The notes: generated by a model not told the origin, from the sequence alone. Positions 52,830 through 63,062 are shown, numbered from the stretch's first letter. The stretch is DNA of 64,000 bases from Oscillospiraceae bacterium (GCA_031262405.1 JAISHS010000035.1:35094-99093), one strand, 5' to 3'. Made by a program: numbers and translations.

Positions 52830-55800
52830 ATGCAAACTCTCACCGAGGCGATATTTCTCGACAAAAACCTAGCCGCGCTCCCGACCTATGTCGAAGGGGG
52901 CGCGCTTCCCGCGCTCATCGTCGGGCCGGGCGAGCCTGCGCGAGCGACTCTCTGCGCCGCCCTGCGTGAGCGCACAAAAAGACCCGTCTTCATAATCTGC
53001 GCGGACGAGGCCGCCGCAGGGAGAATCTCCGGCGATTTAGAGCGGGTGCTGGGAGAGACGCCGCTAAAGCTGCTCGAGCGCGACTTTAATTTTTACGGCG
53101 CCGAGGGAGTCTCCCGCGACGCCGAGAGAGCTCGGTTAGCTACGCTCTCGAGCCTCGCGGAGGAAACCGCCGGAGTCGTCGTCAGTACGGTTTCGGCACT
53201 GCTCCAACGCACCGCGCCGAAGGAAAGGCTGCTCAAGGCCGTCCTGCGCCTTCAAGAGGGAGGAGAAATTTCCCCCGAAGCCGCCGAGGCGGCTCTTTTG
53301 CGCTGCGGCTATTCCCGCAGCTTTCAGGTAGAGGCTCCGGGGCAGTTCTCGCGCCGAGGCGGAATCTTGGACTTTTACTCCCCGGCCTACGAAAAGCCCG
53401 TCCGCTGTGAATTCTGGGGCGACGAAATCGACTCTCTGGGCTTCTTCGAGCCGGACGCCCAACGCCGCACGGAGCGCATAACCCACTGCGAGGTACTGCC
53501 CGCCTGCGAAATTCTCCCCGCCCTCGGCGACGACGAAATCTTGGGGGAAAAGCTCTGGGCGCTCATAAAAACGACCGAGAAGCAGGGCAAAACGAAGCTC
53601 GCGCAAACCCTGCGCGAGGACGCCGAAAAGCTCTCGGAGGGTTTAGATATCGCGGCTGCAGACCGCTACGCCGACCAGATTTACCCCGAATTTGCAACCG
53701 CAATCGACTATATCCACGAGGACGCCATAGTTTTTCTCGACTCCCCCGGAAAAATCAGCGAGAGCGCGGCGGTTTTTGCCCGACAGCAAGCCGAGGCCGT
53801 AACCCTTCTCATCGAGAGCGGACTGCTCGTCGGCAAGTCCGCGCGCTTTACCCTGCCTTGGGAGAGCGCTGTGCTTCAGCTGGAGCGCTTCGCCGTTATA
53901 ATGGGAGACTCCTTCATAACCGGGCGCCAGAGCCTCGAGCCGCGCAGTATAATAAACGCGCTCGTAAAGCAGCTGCCGGGCTACGGCGGCTCCCTTGAGA
54001 CCGCGCTCGACGACGTTCGCCATTACGCCGCCGCGAGCTTTAGAACCGTCGTTCTCGCGTCAGACGCCCGCCGTGCCGCGCTTCTCGCGGAGAAGATAAA
54101 AGAAGCGGGGCTCCCAGTCGCCCTCGATCTGGAGCTTAGTTCTCTGCCCGAGCCGGGATGTGCCCGCGTCGCCCTGGGCTCGCTCTCCGCCGGTTTCGAG
54201 CTGCCGGACGCGCGCTTTTCCGTCCTGACCGACAATCAACTGCTCGGCGGTGGCCTGAGACGGCACAAAAAGCCCAAAAAATCCGCTAAGGGCGCGGGAA
54301 TCGCAAGCTACATGGACCTCACCGTCGGCGACCTCGTGGTGCACGAGCACCATGGTCTCGGCCGCTTCGCGGGAATCTTCAAAATGCCGGTGGACGGCGT
54401 GGAGAAGGACTATATAAAAATCAGCTACGCGGGGTCTGACAGTCTCTATGTCCCCGCGACAGCCCTAGACCTCGTCTCGAAATACATAGGCGGCGGGGGA
54501 GAGGACCGCATAGTCCGCCTGAATAAGCTCGGCGGAACGGACTGGGCGCGGGCAAAGAGCCGCGCGAAGGCCGCCGCGAAGGAGCTTGCCCAGGGTCTCG
54601 TAAAGCTCTATGCCGAGCGCAGCCGCCTCGAGGGTCACGCCTTCGCGCCGGACAGCACCTGGCAGACAGAGTTTGAAGAGCACTTCGGCTGGCAGGAGAC
54701 CGAGGATCAGCTTAGATGCTCGGAGGAGATAAAGCGCGACATGGAAAAATCCGTCCCGATGGACAGACTTCTCTGCGGCGACGTCGGCTACGGCAAGACA
54801 GAGGTTGCCCTGCGCGCCGTCATGAAGTGCCTGCTGGACGGCAAACAGGCGGCGATTTTGGTGCCGACAACGGTGCTGGCACAGCAGCACTTTCAAACCG
54901 CCATGCAGCGTTTTCACGGTTTCCCCGTGGAGATAGAGCTGCTAAACCGCTATCGCACCCCCGCCCAAGTCAGGCAGACCCTCACAAATCTCAAGCTCGG
55001 CAAAACCGACCTCGTAATCGGCACTCACAGGCTGTTGCAAAAGGACGTCGTCTTCAAATCGTTGGGACTTCTTGTCGTTGACGAGGAACAGCGCTTCGGC
55101 GTCGGACACAAGGAGCGGCTAAAGGAGATGAGCCGTCAGGTCGACTGCCTCACCCTCACCGCGACGCCCATACCCCGAACGCTCAACATGGCGCTCTCGG
55201 GTCTGCGCGATATGTCCACAATCGAAGAGCCCCCGCGCGACCGCCAGCCGGTGCAGACCTATGTTATGGAGCACGACTGGGGCGTCGTCTGCGATGCGCT
55301 CCGCCGCGAGATAGCAAGGGGCGGTCAGGCATATTACATCCACAACCGCATAGAGACCATAGACCGCGCCGCCGCAAGACTGCGCGAGAGACTCCCGGAT
55401 GCGCGCTTTGCCACCGCCCACGGGAAAATGGATGAGCAGCAGCTCTCCGGCGTCATGGAGAGCTTTGTCGGCGGCGAAATCCAAATCCTCGTCTGCACGA
55501 CGATAATCGAAACCGGCATGGACATACCCAACGTAAACACCCTCATAATAGAGGACGCCGACAAGCTGGGGCTGGCACAGCTGCACCAGCTTCGCGGCCG
55601 CGTCGGACGCTCGACCCGCCGCGCCTCGGCATATCTGACCTTCCGCAAGGACAAGGTCCTAACCGAAATCGCCGAAAAGCGCCTCGGCGCCATCCGCGAA
55701 TTTGCAGAGTTCAACTCCGGCTTCAAAATCGCAATGCGCGACCTCGAGATTCGCGGCGCGGGCAATCTTCTCGGCGCGGAGCAGAGCGGCCACCTCACGG

Positions 55801-56360
55801 ACGTGGGCTACGATATGTATCTGCGCCTGCTGGAAGAGGCCGTGCTCGAGGAGCGCGGCCTGCCCCCGCGCGTGCGCTCAGAGTGCAGCGCGGATATTTC
55901 CGTCTCGGCAAATCTCCCCGACAGCTACGTAGAAAGCCAGGAGCAGCGCATGGATCTCTACCGGCGAATCGCCCTCATCCGCACGGAGGAGGAGGCCGAC
56001 GACATGACCGACGAGCTCATCGACCGCTTTGGCGAGCCGCCGTCGCCCGTAATCGCGCTCATAAATGTCGCCCTCCTGCGCGGCGAGGCGGCGAAGGCCG
56101 GAATAATCGAAATCTCCCAGAAGGAGGGGCGGCTTCGCTTTACCCTTGCGCAGTTTGACCTGGAGACCGTCTCCGCTCTGGAGCAAAGAGCAGACTATAA
56201 AGGCCGCCTTAAGGTCGAGCCGGCCGCAAAGCCCACCCTGAGCCTAAAGCTGCGCTCAAACAAGCAGATAATAGAGCAAGCGCGGCGCTTCATCAAAGCT
56301 TACGCCGAAGCGCGGATAACAGATAATAGCTCTCTTCCACCTTCGTCATTGCGGGCTTGA
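52830..56360 (+). CDS. mfd: Transcription-repair coupling factor
   Basis: The 1176-residue translocase begins with a UvrB-like module that contacts UvrA. An RNA-polymerase-interaction domain follows (VGDLVVHEHHGLGRFAGIF, about residue 490). Then comes a RecG-like helicase with Walker A MDRLLCGDVGYGKTEVALRA (about 645-664), DEEQRFGVGHKERLK, TATPIPRTLNMALSGLRDM and GRVGRS. A C-terminal TRCF domain completes it. Mfd removes stalled RNA polymerase and recruits UvrA. The final residues (DNSSLPPSSLRA) are not Mfd sequence: they are encoded by two intergenic repeats, the second giving the stop. The ribosome site is weak (GAGG). Confidence 0.96.
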   Translation: MQTLTEAIFLDKNLAALPTYVEGGALPALIVGPGEPARATLCAALRERTKRPVFIICADEAAAGRISGDLERVLGETPLKLLERDFNFYGAEGVSRDAERARLATLSSLAEETAGVVVSTVSALLQRTAPKERLLKAVLRLQEGGEISPEAAEAALLRCGYSRSFQVEAPGQFSRRGGILDFYSPAYEKPVRCEFWGDEIDSLGFFEPDAQRRTERITHCEVLPACEILPALGDDEILGEKLWALIKTTEKQGKTKLAQTLREDAEKLSEGLDIAAADRYADQIYPEFATAIDYIHEDAIVFLDSPGKISESAAVFARQQAEAVTLLIESGLLVGKSARFTLPWESAVLQLERFAVIMGDSFITGRQSLEPRSIINALVKQLPGYGGSLETALDDVRHYAAASFRTVVLASDARRAALLAEKIKEAGLPVALDLELSSLPEPGCARVALGSLSAGFELPDARFSVLTDNQLLGGGLRRHKKPKKSAKGAGIASYMDLTVGDLVVHEHHGLGRFAGIFKMPVDGVEKDYIKISYAGSDSLYVPATALDLVSKYIGGGGEDRIVRLNKLGGTDWARAKSRAKAAAKELAQGLVKLYAERSRLEGHAFAPDSTWQTEFEEHFGWQETEDQLRCSEEIKRDMEKSVPMDRLLCGDVGYGKTEVALRAVMKCLLDGKQAAILVPTTVLAQQHFQTAMQRFHGFPVEIELLNRYRTPAQVRQTLTNLKLGKTDLVIGTHRLLQKDVVFKSLGLLVVDEEQRFGVGHKERLKEMSRQVDCLTLTATPIPRTLNMALSGLRDMSTIEEPPRDRQPVQTYVMEHDWGVVCDALRREIARGGQAYYIHNRIETIDRAAARLRERLPDARFATAHGKMDEQQLSGVMESFVGGEIQILVCTTIIETGMDIPNVNTLIIEDADKLGLAQLHQLRGRVGRSTRRASAYLTFRKDKVLTEIAEKRLGAIREFAEFNSGFKIAMRDLEIRGAGNLLGAEQSGHLTDVGYDMYLRLLEEAVLEERGLPPRVRSECSADISVSANLPDSYVESQEQRMDLYRRIALIRTEEEADDMTDELIDRFGEPPSPVIALINVALLRGEAAKAGIIEISQKEGRLRFTLAQFDLETVSALEQRADYKGRLKVEPAAKPTLSLKLRSNKQIIEQARRFIKAYAEARITDNSSLPPSSLRA

Positions 56361-56451
56361 CCCGCAATCCCCCCGTATAGAGGACAGAGGCGGAAGCCGT
56401 AGGGGATTCCGTGTCAAGCACGGAATGACGGAAAAACCGCACGGAATGACG
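56344..56451. repeat. CGTCATT palindromic composite repeat, copy 3
   Basis: An arm at 56344-56373 and its inverse ending at 56430, plus a partial third copy to 56451. It begins inside mfd, whose stop (56358-56360) is the TGA within GGCTTGACC. A GCAGATAATAGATA copy flanks it on each side (56318, inside mfd, and 56461). Confidence 0.88.
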
Positions 56452-56492
56452 GGGTGAGGGGCAGATAATAGATATTGTTTACAAAATAGCAC

Positions 56493-56521
56493 TTGCGAAG
56501 AACGCCAACAGGTGATACACT
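56493..56521 (+). promoter_or_regulatory. Promoter of the parvulin lipoprotein gene
   Basis: TTGCGA (56493-56498), a 17-base spacer and TACACT (56516-56521) lie 39 bases before the start. Confidence 0.5.
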
Positions 56522-56559
56522 TTTCCGGCGACAGAAAGCCCACTAAAGGAGATAATATA

Positions 56560-57738
56560 ATGAAAAAGAAAATATTGCCGCTTGTTCTGGCCGCGCTGCT
56601 GTGCGTCGCAGCCTTCACCGGCTGTCAGAGCAGCGAGCTGAAGGCATATTCGGACGAAGCCGCGGAGTCTACGGACCCCGCAGCCGAAGCCAGCACCGAA
56701 CCCGTGATGGTCACGGATTACACCCCCGTGTATGAGAGCTATCCCCCGGACACGGTCATGGTCACCGTAAACGGGCTGGATATCACTTGGGGGGACCTGT
56801 TCTCATGGTACTACCGCGATGTTACCAGCGTAGAGTCCTACTACGGCCCGATTACGGACTGGGACGCCGCGTCAGCCTTTGACGAAACCCAAACCTACCG
56901 CGAGTATATTACCGCAAGCGCCCTCGAAATGGAAAAGCTCTATCGCGTCGTGGAGAGCCACGCTGCGCAGGAGGGCGTGGAATTGACCGAGGAAGACCTT
57001 GCGGATATCGAGGAGGCCTGGGAGAACAATGTCGCCAGCTCCGGCGGCACTGAGGAGGACTACATCAAATCCCTCGAGAGCACATTTCTCTCCCGTGAAA
57101 GATTTGATTATCTGACTCGGACAAGCGCGCTGGCACGCGCCCTTCAATATGACAAATACGGCGAGAATGGCGAAAAGCTCTCCGATGAGGACGTCTTAGC
57201 GAAGGCCAATGAGATGGAATATATGCGCGCCAAGCACATCCTGTTCAAAACCACAGACGACGAAGGCGCCCCCCTGTCGGACGAGGAAATCGCCGAAAAG
57301 CGCGCGCAAGCCGAAACCCTCCTCGAGGAGCTTTCCGCCATAACAGACTACGACGAGCTTGGCAAAAGGTTTGACGAGCTGATTGTGCAATACGGCGAGG
57401 ACCCGGGAATGATCAGCTATCTGGACGGCTACACCTTCCTGCCCGGCGAGATGGTAGAGTCCTTTGAAACCGCGACGAAGGAGCTGGAGCCGGGAGAAAT
57501 CTCCGGCATAGTCGAGAGCGACTACGGCCTCCACATTATCCTCCGCCTGAAGCTCGGAGCCAACCTCGCCGTAGAGGCCACCGGCGAAACCTTGGCATAT
57601 TTTATAGCTCAGGAGCTTTTCAACACCGAAATGGAAAACTGGGAAGAGGCCGCCGAGGTGGTCTTCTCGGAGGAGTACGAGTCAATGGACCTCGCCGCCC
57701 TGTTTGCCAAAGCAGTTACCAAAGAAGCAGAGGGATAA
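56560..57738 (+). CDS. Peptidyl-prolyl cis-trans isomerase lipoprotein (PrsA/SurA-like, parvulin)
   Basis: The 392-residue protein has a lipoprotein signal with the lipobox Cys in TGCQSS (about residue 22). A SurA-N-like helical region follows (about 60-210), then a parvulin domain (about 221-330): EYMRAKHILFKTTDDE, later EDPGMISYLDGYTF, and a SDYGLHIILRLKL end. It should act outside the membrane to fold exported proteins, like PrsA. The start at 56560 has AAAGGAG; an open frame extends 16 codons upstream without support. An mfd-isomerase order is common in Clostridia. The stop lies at the edge of an AATTG-type repeat. Confidence 0.9.
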   Translation: MKKKILPLVLAALLCVAAFTGCQSSELKAYSDEAAESTDPAAEASTEPVMVTDYTPVYESYPPDTVMVTVNGLDITWGDLFSWYYRDVTSVESYYGPITDWDAASAFDETQTYREYITASALEMEKLYRVVESHAAQEGVELTEEDLADIEEAWENNVASSGGTEEDYIKSLESTFLSRERFDYLTRTSALARALQYDKYGENGEKLSDEDVLAKANEMEYMRAKHILFKTTDDEGAPLSDEEIAEKRAQAETLLEELSAITDYDELGKRFDELIVQYGEDPGMISYLDGYTFLPGEMVESFETATKELEPGEISGIVESDYGLHIILRLKLGANLAVEATGETLAYFIAQELFNTEMENWEEAAEVVFSEEYESMDLAALFAKAVTKEAEG

Positions 57739-57914
57739 TTGATAATTGAGAATTGAGAATTGACAATTATTGAGCCGCAAAGCGGCACATAATAATCGCG
57801 CACGGCGCGGGACGATGAAAGGGCTACCTTAAATGAAAGGCAGCCCTTTTAAATCTTGTCGCGCTTCGCGCGACACCATTAATTGTCAACTGTCAATTGT
57901 CAATTATCAATTGC
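57737..57914. repeat. AATTG-type inverted repeat element
   Basis: Left array 57737-57771 and right array 57879-57914 are inverse to each other. Between them are hairpins, including AAAGGGCT/AGCCCTTT and TCGCGC/GCGCGA. The right array encodes the last residues and the stop of rnhA on the minus strand. Confidence 0.82.
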
Positions 57915-58343
57915 GGCGGCGTCGCGCGCCGCCACCGCCAGCGCGTCGCAGCGATTATTCATCTCACTATCCCCGTGCCCCTTCACCCAAAAAATCTTCA
58001 CCTTATGCGCGGAGAGCAGAGCGTCCAGCTCCTGCCAGAGATCGGGGTTTTTAAGCTCGCCGTCCTTGCGCCGCCAGCCCCGCGCCTTCCAGTTCGGAAG
58101 CCAGCGCATATTGACGGCGTTGGCGATATACTGCGAGTCCGTATACAGCGCCACCTCGCACTGCTCCTTCAATGCGCGAAGCGCGGATATAACCGCCAGC
58201 AGCTCCATGCGATTATTCGTGGTCTGTTTCTCCCCGCCGGACAGCTCCCGCTCAAACTCGCCATAGAGAAGTATCGCCCCCCAGCCGCCCGGCCCCGGAT
58301 TGCCGGAACAGGCGCCGTCCGTATATATTACAACCCTTTTCAT
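57900..58343 (-). CDS. rnhA: Ribonuclease HI
   Basis: The 147-residue enzyme cuts RNA in RNA-DNA hybrids. The acidic residues are all visible: Asp in [19 protein letters not shown] (Asp8), Glu in [15 protein letters not shown] (Glu48), Asp in [13 protein letters not shown] (Asp70), and Asp in [13 protein letters not shown] (near 133). The length matches family type 1. The start codon directly abuts the asnS stop, with a ribosome site inside asnS. The C-terminal IDN and stop come from an AATTG repeat. Confidence 0.96.
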   Translation of the reverse strand: MKRVVIYTDGACSGNPGPGGWGAILLYGEFERELSGGEKQTTNNRMELLAVISALRALKEQCEVALYTDSQYIANAVNMRWLPNWKARGWRRKDGELKNPDLWQELDALLSAHKVKIFWVKGHGDSEMNNRCDALAVAARDAAAIDN

Positions 58344-59738
58344 CTAAAACTCCGAGGAGCCGACCGTGCGCGGATGCGGCAGAACGTCTCTTATATTCGA
58401 GACCCCCGTGAGATACATAATGAGCCGCTCAAAGCCCAGCCCGTAACCTGCGTGGCGGCAGGAGCCGTAACGGCGCAGATCAAGATACCACCAATAGTCG
58501 TCCGGGCAAAGCCCAAGCTCCTCCATACGCGCAAGAAGTACGTCCAGCCGCTCCTCACGCTGAGAGCCGCCGATAATCTCGCCCACCGCCGGCACCAGAC
58601 AGTCCGCCGCCGCAACGGTTTTTCCGTCCTCATCCACGCGCATATAAAAGGCCTTTATCTCCTTGGGATAATTTGTCACAAAAAGGGGCTTCTTAAATAT
58701 CTTCTCCGTCAAATATCTCTCGTGCTCCGTCTGCAAGTCGCAGCCCCAATACACCGGATACTCAAACTCCGACAGGTGCTGCTCCAGCAAGGAGACCGCC
58801 TCCGTATAGGTGACGCGCCCAAACTCGCTGCCCGCGACAAAGCGCAGCCGCTCAAGAAGCTCCTTGTCCACGAAGCTGTTAAAAAACTCCATCTCCTGCG
58901 GGCAACGCTCGAGCACCGCGTTGATGACATACTTAATCAGAGCCTCGGCGTTGTCCATATAGTCGGAGAGGTCGGCAAAGGCCATCTCCGGCTCAATCAT
59001 CCAAAACTCGGCGGCGTGCCGCGCCGTGTTGGAGTTTTCCGCGCGGAAGGTGGGACCAAAGGTATAGACGTCGCTGAAGGCCATGACGAAGTTCTCGACA
59101 TTCAGCTGACCCGAAACCGTCAGGTTCGTCTCCTTGCCGAAAAAGTCCTGACTGTCGTCGACGCTTCCGTCTTCTTTTCTCGGCGGCTTGTCGACGCTCA
59201 GCGTCGTCACGCGGAACATCTCGCCCGCGCCCTCGCAGTCGCTGCCCGTTATAATCGGCGTGTGGACATATACAAAGCCGTTTTGCTGGAAAAACTCATG
59301 AATCGCCCCGGCGGCTACGCTGCGCACCCTAAACACCGCCGAAAAGAGATTCGTGCGCGGCCGCAGATGCGCGATAGTGCGCAGATATTCAAGGCTGTGC
59401 CGCTTCTTCTGCAGAGGATAGTCCGGCGTCGAGACCCCCTCGACGAATATCTCCGTCGCGTGCAACTCAAAAGGCTGCTTGGCGTCGGGCGTGAGAGTAA
59501 GAGTGCCCTTGACAATCAGAGCCGCGCCGACATTCTGCCTTGTAATCTCATCATAATTAGAAAGGCTGCCCTTCTCCAAAACAACCTGCAGGCTCTTGTG
59601 GCAGCTCCCGTCGCTCAGCTCAATAAAAGCAAAATTCTTCATGTCGCGCAGCGTCCGCACCCAGCCGCAGACGGTAAGCTCCCTATCTGTAAAGCCCTCC
59701 GCCCCCGCATAAATGGCGGTAATTTTCGTTCTTTTCAT
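58344..59738 (-). CDS. asnS: Asparaginyl-tRNA synthetase
   Basis: This 464-residue class II synthetase has an N-terminal OB-fold ([20 protein letters not shown], about residues 17-36). The class II core follows with motif 2 [20 protein letters not shown] (about 210-229) and motif 3 [17 protein letters not shown] (about 435-451). The TFRAENSNT form marks asparagine rather than aspartate enzymes. ATG 59738 is chosen for GGAG eight bases upstream; the frame extends ten codons further. It is in an operon with rnhA. No T-box is seen in its short leader. Confidence 0.96.
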   Translation of the reverse strand: MKRTKITAIYAGAEGFTDRELTVCGWVRTLRDMKNFAFIELSDGSCHKSLQVVLEKGSLSNYDEITRQNVGAALIVKGTLTLTPDAKQPFELHATEIFVEGVSTPDYPLQKKRHSLEYLRTIAHLRPRTNLFSAVFRVRSVAAGAIHEFFQQNGFVYVHTPIITGSDCEGAGEMFRVTTLSVDKPPRKEDGSVDDSQDFFGKETNLTVSGQLNVENFVMAFSDVYTFGPTFRAENSNTARHAAEFWMIEPEMAFADLSDYMDNAEALIKYVINAVLERCPQEMEFFNSFVDKELLERLRFVAGSEFGRVTYTEAVSLLEQHLSEFEYPVYWGCDLQTEHERYLTEKIFKKPLFVTNYPKEIKAFYMRVDEDGKTVAAADCLVPAVGEIIGGSQREERLDVLLARMEELGLCPDDYWWYLDLRRYGSCRHAGYGLGFERLIMYLTGVSNIRDVLPHPRTVGSSEF

Positions 59739-59780
59739 AGTTATTTCTCCATTCGCTTGAAAATCCAATCACAATCAAGT

Positions 59781-59809
59781 ATTATACAGGTATTGGAATA
59801 TTTTTTCAA
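59781..59809 (-). promoter_or_regulatory. asnS promoter
   Basis: On the minus strand TTGAAA (59809-59804), a 17-base spacer and TATAAT (59786-59781) lie 43 bases before the asnS start. Confidence 0.75.
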
Positions 59810-59869
59810 TAGTTTGCCCATAGATATTTCAACTATCCGGCTACTATTCTACGATATGAGGTGGCGATC

Positions 59870-61327
59870 ATGCAAACCTCCGCCGAGCAAAGAAAGCGCG
59901 CTCTGATAATAGCGATTATACTCGCGGCGATATTCTTAGCGTCGCTCGTGCCGCTGCTGTCGCTGGCGCGATATAACCGCCCCGTCCTAGACGACTACAG
60001 CTTCGCCTGGCAGCAGGCGATAAATATAAGACAGGGACTGAGCTTTCCGGGCTTGCGCGCGGCGATAGAGAATGTCTCGAGATACTATTACGGCTGGCAG
60101 GGCACCTTCACGGGCATAGCCGCCATGACCCTGCGCCCCGGCGTCGCGGACTACCGGCTCTACACGCTGTCGACGGCCATCCTGCTCGCTGCACTCATTT
60201 TCTCAACGCTCTTTCTCCTGCGCAGCACAAAATTATTTAACTGGACTCAGACCCTCCTCGTCGGCGCGCCGCTGCTCTTTCTCGCCGTGCAATATGTGCC
60301 GAATATCAGAGAGGCGTTTTTCTGGTACAACGGCTCGGTGCTCTACACCCTCCTATATTGCGTCCAGCTCGTGTGGCTGGGTCTCGGTCTGCGCCTGTTT
60401 AAACGAGAGGGCAGAAGCAAAGCGCTCACGGCGGCGGTGCTCATTTTGTCCTTTATACTCGGCGGGGCAAACTATATAACCGCGCTGCTCGGCGTGCTGT
60501 TCGCCGCGGCAATCGCCGCCTGCGCCTTTATGTTCAAAAAATCCCGCGCCCAAAAGACGGTGTTTGTCTTAAGCTTTGTCCTCGCCCTCGCGGGGCTGGC
60601 AATAAGCGCCGCCGCCCCGGGTAACGCCGTAAGAGGCGCCGCCCTCACGGGTCTGTCCCCCGTGAGCGCGATCATAAAATCCTTCTTATACGCGGGGCGG
60701 GACCTTCTTTACTGGACAGACCCGAGCACACTTTTGGTAATAGTCGCGCTCCTGCCCCTCTTCGCCCGTGCCGCCGAGCGCAGCGGCTATAAATTCAAAT
60801 ATCCGCTGCTCGTAATGCTTGCGTCCTTCTGCTTCTTCGCCGCACAAAACACCCCCGCGCTCTTCGCTCAGGGCGAGGCGAGCGCGGGTCGTATGCGCGA
60901 TATAGTGTGGTTCATGTATCTCTGGCTGGTCTTCGGCAACGCCTTTTACCTGACCGGCTGGCTGGTCAATCGCCTGCCGGAGGAGAAGCTGTTCGGCAAA
61001 AAGCGCACATACCTCGCCCTCGTCGCCGTCGCGCTCGCGCTCTGCGCCGTCCGCTGGGAGAACACCTCGGGGGTTACCGCCGCCGTCTGCGCGGAGGAAA
61101 TGTCGAGCGGTCGGGCTCAGCTCTACGCGCAAAAGTGGGACGCGCGCCACGAATATCTCACCGCCGCGCCGGAGCGCGACGTCGAGCTGGAGGCAATTCT
61201 GGACGAAAACTCCCCCTACGCCACAATCGCGCCGGACTCCGACATCCAAGAGTCCCCCGACTGGTGGTACAACCAAGCCCTCGGCTATTTCTACGACAAA
61301 GATACTATAAGGTTAAAAACCTCATAG
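59870..61327 (+). CDS. Multi-spanning membrane protein (DUF6056-like)
   Basis: The 485-residue protein has about ten to eleven membrane helices. Near the N terminus, outside the first helix, is ARYNRPVLDDYSFAW (about residues 33-47), whose double aspartate resembles the acceptor loop of lipid-linked-sugar glycosyltransferases of GT-C type and of DUF6056 proteins. An external C-terminal domain of about 80 residues follows the last helix. The likely class is cell-surface polymer glycosylation, but the substrate is unknown. ATG 59870 follows GAGGTGG; a GTG nine bases upstream is possible. It is divergent from asnS. Confidence 0.75.
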   Translation: MQTSAEQRKRALIIAIILAAIFLASLVPLLSLARYNRPVLDDYSFAWQQAINIRQGLSFPGLRAAIENVSRYYYGWQGTFTGIAAMTLRPGVADYRLYTLSTAILLAALIFSTLFLLRSTKLFNWTQTLLVGAPLLFLAVQYVPNIREAFFWYNGSVLYTLLYCVQLVWLGLGLRLFKREGRSKALTAAVLILSFILGGANYITALLGVLFAAAIAACAFMFKKSRAQKTVFVLSFVLALAGLAISAAAPGNAVRGAALTGLSPVSAIIKSFLYAGRDLLYWTDPSTLLVIVALLPLFARAAERSGYKFKYPLLVMLASFCFFAAQNTPALFAQGEASAGRMRDIVWFMYLWLVFGNAFYLTGWLVNRLPEEKLFGKKRTYLALVAVALALCAVRWENTSGVTAAVCAEEMSSGRAQLYAQKWDARHEYLTAAPERDVELEAILDENSPYATIAPDSDIQESPDWWYNQALGYFYDKDTIRLKTS

Positions 61328-61380
61328 CCTCCCCCGTCCCGCCCTCAGGCGTTTTATAACCCGTCGCCATCGGCGACTCA

Positions 61381-61422
61381 ATAATTGTCAATTGTCAATT
61401 GTCAATTCTCAATTCTCAATTG
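61381..61422. repeat. AATTG-type array at the ansA stop
   Basis: Five to six tandem seven-base units (AATTGTC, then AATTCTC) end within the last two codons and the stop of ansA on the minus strand (TGA at 61418-61416). Confidence 0.8.
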
Positions 61423-62426
61423 GTTTTCTCCCCGCTGCTAACTTCCCCCGCTATATCCATGTCAAACAGCGCCGCGACCTTCTCCGCGTTATCTGTTTGA
61501 CCTAGCGCCCACATCAGCTTCACGGAGACAGCCTCTGTCGTCATGTCCCGCCCGGAGATAACGCCCTCGGCAAGAAGCCGCCTGCCCACCTCATAGATCG
61601 ACAGGTCGCAGCGCTCATAAAGGCACTGACTGCACACCACGACGCTCAGCCCGGCCTTAATGACCTGCCGCAGCGCAGAGAGCAGATCGCGGTCAATATA
61701 GTGCAGACCGCCCGCCCCGAAGGCCTCGATCACAAGCCCGCGATAGCCCATATCTAGGAGCGTCGTGAAAATCTCAGGCCGCGTCCCGGGCAGCAGCTTC
61801 AAAATAAAAACGTCGGTGCTCAGCTTATCGAAAAGAGCCGTCTCGCCCGCGGAATAGTCGGCAGGCCTGTCAAACACGCGCAGCCCGTCCGAATACATTC
61901 TGGCGAGATAGCCGGTGTTGAGACTCTCAAAGGCGTTAAAGCCCATGGTAGACACCTTGACGGCGCGGGTACCGGCGATAAGCTTTCTGTCAAAGGAAAC
62001 GCTTACCCCGACAATGTTGTGCCGAATGGCCTCAACCGCCGTGTGGAGATTGACGACGGCGTCCGAGAGCGGACTGCTTATCGGAAGCTGCGAGCCGGTC
62101 AAAACAACGCTCTTTTTAAGCCCCCTCAGCATAAAAGACAGCGCACAGGCGGTATAGGCGAGGGTGTCCGTGCCGTGGGTTATAATTATCCCGTCGCAGC
62201 TCGGCAAAAGCTCATAAACGCGCCGCGCTATGAGCTGCCAGTGCTCCGGCTGAATGTTAGAGCTGTCCAGATTCAAGAGAGTTTCGTGAACAAACTCACA
62301 TTCCGCGTTTGTGTCGCGCAGATAATCGAGAATACTCTCCGCGTCATGAGCCGGCGTCAGCCCGTTCTCCGTCAAATGAGACCCGATAGTCCCGCCGGTT
62401 GTAAGAAAAACAATTCTGCTGTGCAT
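61416..62426 (-). CDS. ansA: L-asparaginase, type I
   Basis: The 336-residue enzyme hydrolyses asparagine to aspartate and ammonia. The first threonine motif is IVFLTTGGTIGS (residues 5-16) and the second is GIIITHGTDTLAYTACALSF (about 79-98). These two carry the nucleophile threonine and the Thr-Asp-Lys-type triad. There is no signal peptide, so it is the cytoplasmic form. GGAGG precedes ATG 62426. It lies near asnS but in a separate unit. The terminal residue and stop come from the adjacent AATTG array. Confidence 0.94.
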   Translation of the reverse strand: MHSRIVFLTTGGTIGSHLTENGLTPAHDAESILDYLRDTNAECEFVHETLLNLDSSNIQPEHWQLIARRVYELLPSCDGIIITHGTDTLAYTACALSFMLRGLKKSVVLTGSQLPISSPLSDAVVNLHTAVEAIRHNIVGVSVSFDRKLIAGTRAVKVSTMGFNAFESLNTGYLARMYSDGLRVFDRPADYSAGETALFDKLSTDVFILKLLPGTRPEIFTTLLDMGYRGLVIEAFGAGGLHYIDRDLLSALRQVIKAGLSVVVCSQCLYERCDLSIYEVGRRLLAEGVISGRDMTTEAVSVKLMWALGQTDNAEKVAALFDMDIAGEVSSGEKTN

Positions 62427-62467
62427 ATCCGCCTCCGAGTTTAATTTTAGCCGCGCTTCAAAACCAC

Positions 62468-62554
62468 CGTCATTCCGGGCTTGACCCGGAATCCCCCACG
62501 GCTACGGTATACCAAGGAATCTCTGGGAGATTGCGGGTCAAGCCCGCAATGACG
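62468..62554. repeat. CGTCATT palindromic composite repeat, copy 4
   Basis: The left arm starts at 62468 and its inverse ends at 62554. The inner side provides the stop codon (62538-62540) and last codons of the GNAT gene on the minus strand. A GCAGATAATAG unit (about 62571-62582) follows inside the gene. Confidence 0.88.
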
Positions 62555-63062
62555 AAGGCGGGAGCCCACTATTATCTGCCCTAATTCGCCTTTCCATGAG
62601 CACCACGTTGCGCCAGACCCCATTGCGATCCTTCGCCAGCCGCTCGCGGAACCCGATGCTTCTGAAGCCGCACTTCTCGTGCAGAGCAATACTGCCCAGA
62701 TTCTCCTGGAAAATAACCGACTGCAAGGACCAAAACCCCGCCTTGTCGCTCTCGGCACACAGCTCGCGCAGCAGAGCCTCGCCGACGCCCTGCCGCTTGT
62801 GATTGACGTCGACATAGACGCTCAGCTCCGCGACCCCCTTGAAGCAGGCTCTGTCCGAATATGGCAGCAGCGCCGCCCATCCGGCAACCCCCCTGTCCCC
62901 CTCTGCAACCAGCCTACACCCCCTCAGGTGCGCCCTGTCCCACACCTCAAAAGACGGCAAAACCGTCTCAAAAGTTGCCATATCGGACAAAATCCCCTGA
63001 TAATATATCTCGGCGACCCGGCTCCAGTCGCCCTTTTCCATCTCCCTAATTGCAATATCCAA
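62538..63062 (-). CDS. GNAT acetyltransferase, phosphinothricin/methionine-sulfoximine type
   Basis: The 174-residue enzyme begins DIAIREMEKGDWSRVAEIYY. It has the CoA loop VDVNHKRQGVGEALLRELCA (about 87-106) and GFRSIGFRERLAKDRNGVWR, typical of the PAT/Bar/YncA group. These acetylate amino groups of methionine sulfoximine, phosphinothricin or related compounds. The start is TTG, preceded by GGGGGTGGA. The C-terminal DNSGLPPSSLRA is nearly identical to the Mfd tail, because both are encoded by the same pair of repeats. It is convergent to nothing and ends the plus-free stretch before the rRNA operon. Confidence 0.85.
   Translation of the reverse strand: MDIAIREMEKGDWSRVAEIYYQGILSDMATFETVLPSFEVWDRAHLRGCRLVAEGDRGVAGWAALLPYSDRACFKGVAELSVYVDVNHKRQGVGEALLRELCAESDKAGFWSLQSVIFQENLGSIALHEKCGFRSIGFRERLAKDRNGVWRNVVLMERRIRADNSGLPPSSLRA

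Noticed and set aside
57897-59906. A 669-codon open frame opposite asnS and rnhA
   Set aside because: It is the antisense shadow of two certain genes in GC-rich DNA; its translation is rich in Arg, His and Pro with no family pattern.
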